Assembly (NCBI RefSeq): GCF_000524195.1
Contig: NW_020170411.1
Span: 224,544-288,543, forward strand
Source of the DNA: Echinococcus granulosus
Taxonomy: Eukaryota; Platyhelminthes; Cestoda; Cyclophyllidea; Taeniidae
Length of the DNA: 64,000 nt
Direction of reading: 5' to 3'
The notes under the pieces were generated by a model. The model saw only the letters and a program-made list of their open reading frames with translations. It ran no database searches and was not told where the DNA came from. The position numbers were made by a program, and so were the translations under genes. Shown piece by piece: positions 59,942-64,000 of the stretch (position 1 is its first letter; each line of letters opens with the position of its first letter).

Positions 59942-62900
59942 CTATTTCTTCGATTGTCCCCAGATGAGGCCCTTCATGAAGCCGGTGATACCAGCAGAGG
60001 CTGACTCCTTCGTGGGCTGTGTGGGGAAGTTAATATGGTTGAGGGCTAGATCAAAGAAGGTTGGTTTCACCGGAATCGCTTCAAACTCAGGTGGGAAGGG
60101 CACCAGTGGCGCTGGCTGCGTAGTCAGCTTTCGCAAGATCACCTTTTCGGGGACGAATTCACCCGGAGATCTGATCAGCGGCTGCAATAAAAGGACATGC
60201 AGATATACATAGAACCTGGCGTATCGGCAATGATTGTTGATAACTATTCTGTCAGGGGTAGTACGTATCAGTAAAAAAAACACTTAAGCATATATAGCCA
60301 GTGACCGCTGACTACATGCACGCGCGACTTGAACATCAAACGCCTGGTTCAAATGAGAGTAAGGTAGCGATTTGCTGATATTCTAATGGAGACGTTAAGT
60401 TGCTCCATAGGGATAAAAGTCATGTCAGACATTTCCAGAGGCAATTTGAGTATCACTCTCCCTCATGAATAAAACAAACATCTTAAGAGCTCAATTGATA
60501 GTTCTCTCGGTAGCGTAGTAATTATCCTTCAAAGGGGGTTCCACCAGGACATAAAAGGAGACGCCAATCCCAGCTATATGAACAAATTCTACGATACTTT
60601 AGTCAAAACAGTGATTAGTGAAGCCTTGAAATCTAGCGCCTCCCATTTGGAAAGAGCTCAGGAGTAGCACAACAACAGATGTGTGGTAAGACGAAGCATG
60701 GTCATTATGAAAATGCTTAAAAGCCCCTATTTCCAATTACATGAATTTTTGAACTCGTCTATTGTACCATCTTTAGTTCTAGTTCCCAAATCATATCCTC
60801 CTTGAGTCCTGCCTAATAACGCACTAGGTCCGAGGAATCATATCCAAATACACAGGATTCATTGAAACTATCAGGATCAAGAGACTGTCACCGCGGAGTG
60901 CAACAACCGAGATAGCCAAGGATGAGGCATGAGATTGAGCTATGTAGCCCATTAATCAATGTTTTAGCTATGCCAATTTTGAGACAAAACCTAGTTTGAT
61001 GTAAGAAATAAGTCAAAGCCTGCACATTCACTTTAAAAAAGTTGTTCCGTCGAGTATGTGGTGTGCATTAGAGATGCGAAATGAGGTAAAAACCCACCTC
61101 CTTAAGCACAGCTCTGGGAATGGAGGCAGAGACGGTGGCGTCATCGACGAATTCATTCGAGGTTCCACCAGCAGCGAGTTCTAGCATGTAGCCGGCCTTG
61201 CAGGCAAGCATTTCGGTGTCCATCTGGTCCTGCAGATCCCGCAAAAGCTGCAGCAGGGAGGGGCGTGAGTGGCCTGGCACCGCCTCTGCCTCAGTACACT
61301 CCGGCAGATTAGCCTTTGAAAGACTTGCTTCCGCCTCCTTCACCTCCGTCTGGCAACGCTGAAGAAGCGAAGAACTTTCCAAAAAACGATTGTTTCGAAG
61401 GTACGCCAAAGCTAGGTAGTAACACCTGAAGCAGTCAAAGCAGAAATCAGCACCGATTGCAGCCGTACGCAGGCGAATGAGGACTTAGGAAACCCACCTT
61501 AAAGCTTTATAAGCAGCAATTTTGGCCTTGATGAGAGCCCTGATTTCGGCGTTGTCTTGGATGCCACCGGGTAGAGTGAGCACCTCCTGGAGGTTCTGCA
61601 CGACAGTATCGTAGAGGCGAGCGAATTCGTGCGGCTTGTGGTAGCCTGAAGTGATGAGATTCCACGAGGCGTGGTGGTGCTCCGGTGCGACGTTTGACAT
61701 AAGCGTCTCCAATTGGTAAAGGGTCCTCCAAATTGTTTTACTCAATTTCGAGTACTGCATGTATATATTCAGACGCTGCAGCCGAGGAAGCTAGGTGTGG
61801 AACGGGAAAATCTCATCACTGATTATTGCAAAAATAGACAAAAGTAGCTTATACACCATAGAGGTGGATGCCCATAAGTTGTCACAAAAATTTATTGGAC
61901 CCTAAATGAATTGACCCATTTTCTCATTCTTACAAATTAAAAAAAAATGTTTTAAGGAGAAAAGAAAGCTCCGTTACCTTTTCAATGCCAGTAGCATTAG
62001 CCTTCTGAGAGACCTGCACAGGCAGTAGACCCGCAGAAGCAACCCCCTCAGAGTTAGACAACCAGCGCATCTCTTCCCGAATAGCGACCAATGCATCGAC
62101 AATGACCTTCAGAGTCGAATCGCAAATCGCCGCTTTCGTGTAGCTGGACGGAAGCTTAGCCAACTGCTCATCTGCTTCCTAGAGACAACTCAAAATTAAG
62201 TTTTAAAGTTACAAAAGTAGCCAAAAGATTACGCAAGTCCTTTTTGCGGTCAACTCCAAAGCATAACATGCATAGATGTTAACACATGAGCATGAAATGT
62301 CGGAACACATTGGTACCGCTAAGATTTAAGAATTGACACAAGAGGAAGGACAGAAATAGAAGCTAGACTGCGAAACGTGAGCTAGTGGCTGGGTTACGGC
62401 AGTAGAATTCCATCGTGATTGCTAGAGTATGAGAACGGAGTGCGTAAAACCTGCCTGAAGAGCCAGAACAGCCAGCCGGGCTTTTTCCAGTTTGACAGGT
62501 ATGGTAGTACCAAGCCAGGTGACCTCGGTCACGGACCCGGCCTGGAGGGTCTGCATCTGCTTAAGAAGGTCGTCCAATTGCTCCTCAACCAGGGTACCCT
62601 CCACACCGGCACGCATCTCCCGCAGCTCCTTGGCTGCTGAAGTATCGCCGACACTGTAGGCACAATAGCGAATCTGCGGCAGAATCTCGCCGGTCCGCGC
62701 CGCGTACACCGCTCGCAGGTCCTCGTCCACAGAGCTCGCCAAGCCCGTGTAGATCTGCTGCGCCGACTCCAGCAAATCTTTCGCCTTCACCCAATCCTGA
62801 TGTATGGATGAATACAAGTAAACAGGATTTCAGAAACTCACAAATGCAATAGTTTTTAATGACTTTGAGGAGCGCAGGAAAAAGGCTGACCATTAAATGA

Positions 62901-63659
62901 ATCAATAGACAATGGAGCAGCTGCTACCATTATGCTGTTTGTTGCCATACTGCACTTGTTGCTTTTAACGAAATCATAGCCCAGCCTCAATTCACGACCA
63001 ATGAAACCAACCTGCTGTTCGAAGTGAAGAATACCATTAATCCACTGAATGTAAGCAGTCAACTCCAGCTTGGTCTGTGCGCCACACATTGGCACACTCG
63101 CCATGATTTCATTGAGCCCTTGCGCACATTTCGCTGCTTTGCTAAGACGTGAAATCATGTGGAATCTTTTGCGAGGCTCCGAATTTGCCTCAGCTCTGAG
63201 CTGCATGGCATACGCCCAACAGCGTTCGATTTCAAAGACGGATAGGATGAGATAGCGAGCGTCTGTGACTATTTCGGGAGTCAGCTTCTTGGGAACTACA
63301 CGAGAACGAGTACCTTGCTGAAATCGCAGTGACTTGCGCATGCGCCTGATTTTGCGCGTAACGTACTGCCGGTAGCGCTGATAGTCACCGTGACGAAGAC
63401 CATGGTGATTTTGAGCGCACTTTATGATGTACAGCACTGAAATAAAGTGAGAAGAATGTCAAGCAACAGCAAATCCGGGGTAAGGCAAAATGAACACAAG
63501 CGAAACCGCGACGGACCACGCGTATTAAAGCCTTTGGACTCTAAGTGGTGAGAAACAACGAAGCGGCTATGCACCTGGAGGTCATAGCAGTTGTAGATAC
63601 CAATAAGGAGTCATGCTGACCCCAGAGAACTCCAGTGATTTCTTTTGACCACCTTTCAT
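59942..63659 (-). CDS. SRP68: SRP68, signal recognition particle 68-kDa subunit
   Basis: SRP68 forms a heterodimer with SRP72 and binds and bends 7SL RNA in the signal recognition particle. Exons: 63653-63659 (provisional), 63012-63436, 62455-62796, 61978-62178, 61498-61790, 61098-61425 and 59942-60181, giving about 611 aa (human 627). Conserved blocks are HHGLRHGDYQRYRQYV, ERCWAYAMQLRAEANSEPRKRFHMISRLSKA (split here by mention only), RYCAYSVGD, TWLGTTIPVKLEKARLAVLAL, AAYKALRCYYLALAYL and the tail PVKPTFFDLALNHINFP with GITGFMKGLIWG. The intron after exon 62455-62796 uses a GC donor (CAG|GCAGGT). The 5' end is uncertain: ATG 63659 gives a 7-nt coding first exon, but its frame is open upstream, so a longer N-terminus or another exon beyond the window is possible. 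Confidence 0.93.
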
Positions 63660-64000
63660 CGGAAATTGAGAAGTGAACTCAGACCCGGTTACAATATTTG
63701 CACTGGAAATATTTAATTGGCACAAGTACACCTTTATGTGTTAAGCATATTGCCCTTTATAATAAGGCAGAAACCGACTTATATTCCTGAAAACAAAATG
63801 CCTGGTGAAAGCACTCGAATTGCGTTCCGCATGCCTTCTTAACAGCTTAAGCATGGGATGTAGAACGAAACTAGAGCTTTGCCGACTTTGTCTACGAAAC
63901 GATTGTAAAGAGGCACTTTGCTGTACCCGGGATATTAAAGTCCCGTCTTTCCGCCCCAAAGCCTAGCTCCGATGCGACAACCATGTAAACGCAGGTAAGA

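Noticed and set aside
1..64000. tRNA, rRNA or CRISPR features
   Set aside because: No cloverleaf with a convincing B-box, no rRNA-like block and no regularly spaced short repeats were seen; CRISPR is not expected in an animal genome.

Overview
The window is eukaryotic nuclear DNA, most likely from a flatworm and probably a tapeworm. The case rests on four things: compact metazoan genes, many introns of only 32-40 nt beside long ones, splice-acceptor-like sites a few bases upstream of start codons in tightly packed genes (as expected for spliced-leader trans-splicing), and a dispersed ~196-bp solo-LTR-like repeat that recalls the TRIM elements reported in taeniid cestodes. The species call is inference. 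Every gene model below was joined by hand from conserved motifs, GT/GC-AG splice sites and reading-frame phase.

Layout. 1-503 (-): 5' part of a glomulin-like gene running off the left edge. 504-2477: spacer with two repeat copies in opposite orientation. 2478-7127 (+): ZMYND10, a factor for preassembly of ciliary dynein arms, complete in six exons. 7128-17505: gene-poor. 17506-23438 (-): an 11-exon six-EF-hand calbindin/calretinin-type gene. 23439-35764: gene-poor, with four repeat copies and a CA-rich microsatellite. 35765-37643 (+): a 3CxxC-type zinc-finger protein. 39575-46660 (-): a dense head-to-tail cluster, in transcription order: an unrecognised 75-aa membrane protein, IDI1 (isopentenyl-diphosphate isomerase), TAF10, a doubtful 35-aa ORF, a 56-aa PET117-like protein, LAGE3/Pcc1 (KEOPS subunit) and NUDC. 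47912-49706 (+): CDK5RAP1 (methylthiotransferase), convergent with an executioner-type caspase at 50255-53825 (-). 56928-58165 (-): an unrecognised 133-aa single-pass membrane protein. 59942-63659 (-): SRP68, nearly complete.

Most genes are unrelated housekeeping functions: tRNA modification (LAGE3, CDK5RAP1), transcription (TAF10), protein targeting (SRP68), dynein biology (NUDC, ZMYND10), isoprenoid supply (IDI1), calcium buffering and apoptosis. They do not form one pathway. What links the 42-46.7 kb cluster is its packing (spacers of 61, 98 and 148 bp) and the acceptor-like sites before the starts, which suggests polycistronic transcription resolved by trans-splicing. The most original observations are the solo-LTR family with exact 4-bp target duplications, this operon-like cluster, the GC-AG introns, and the small spliced genes whose exons are too short for a simple ORF scan.
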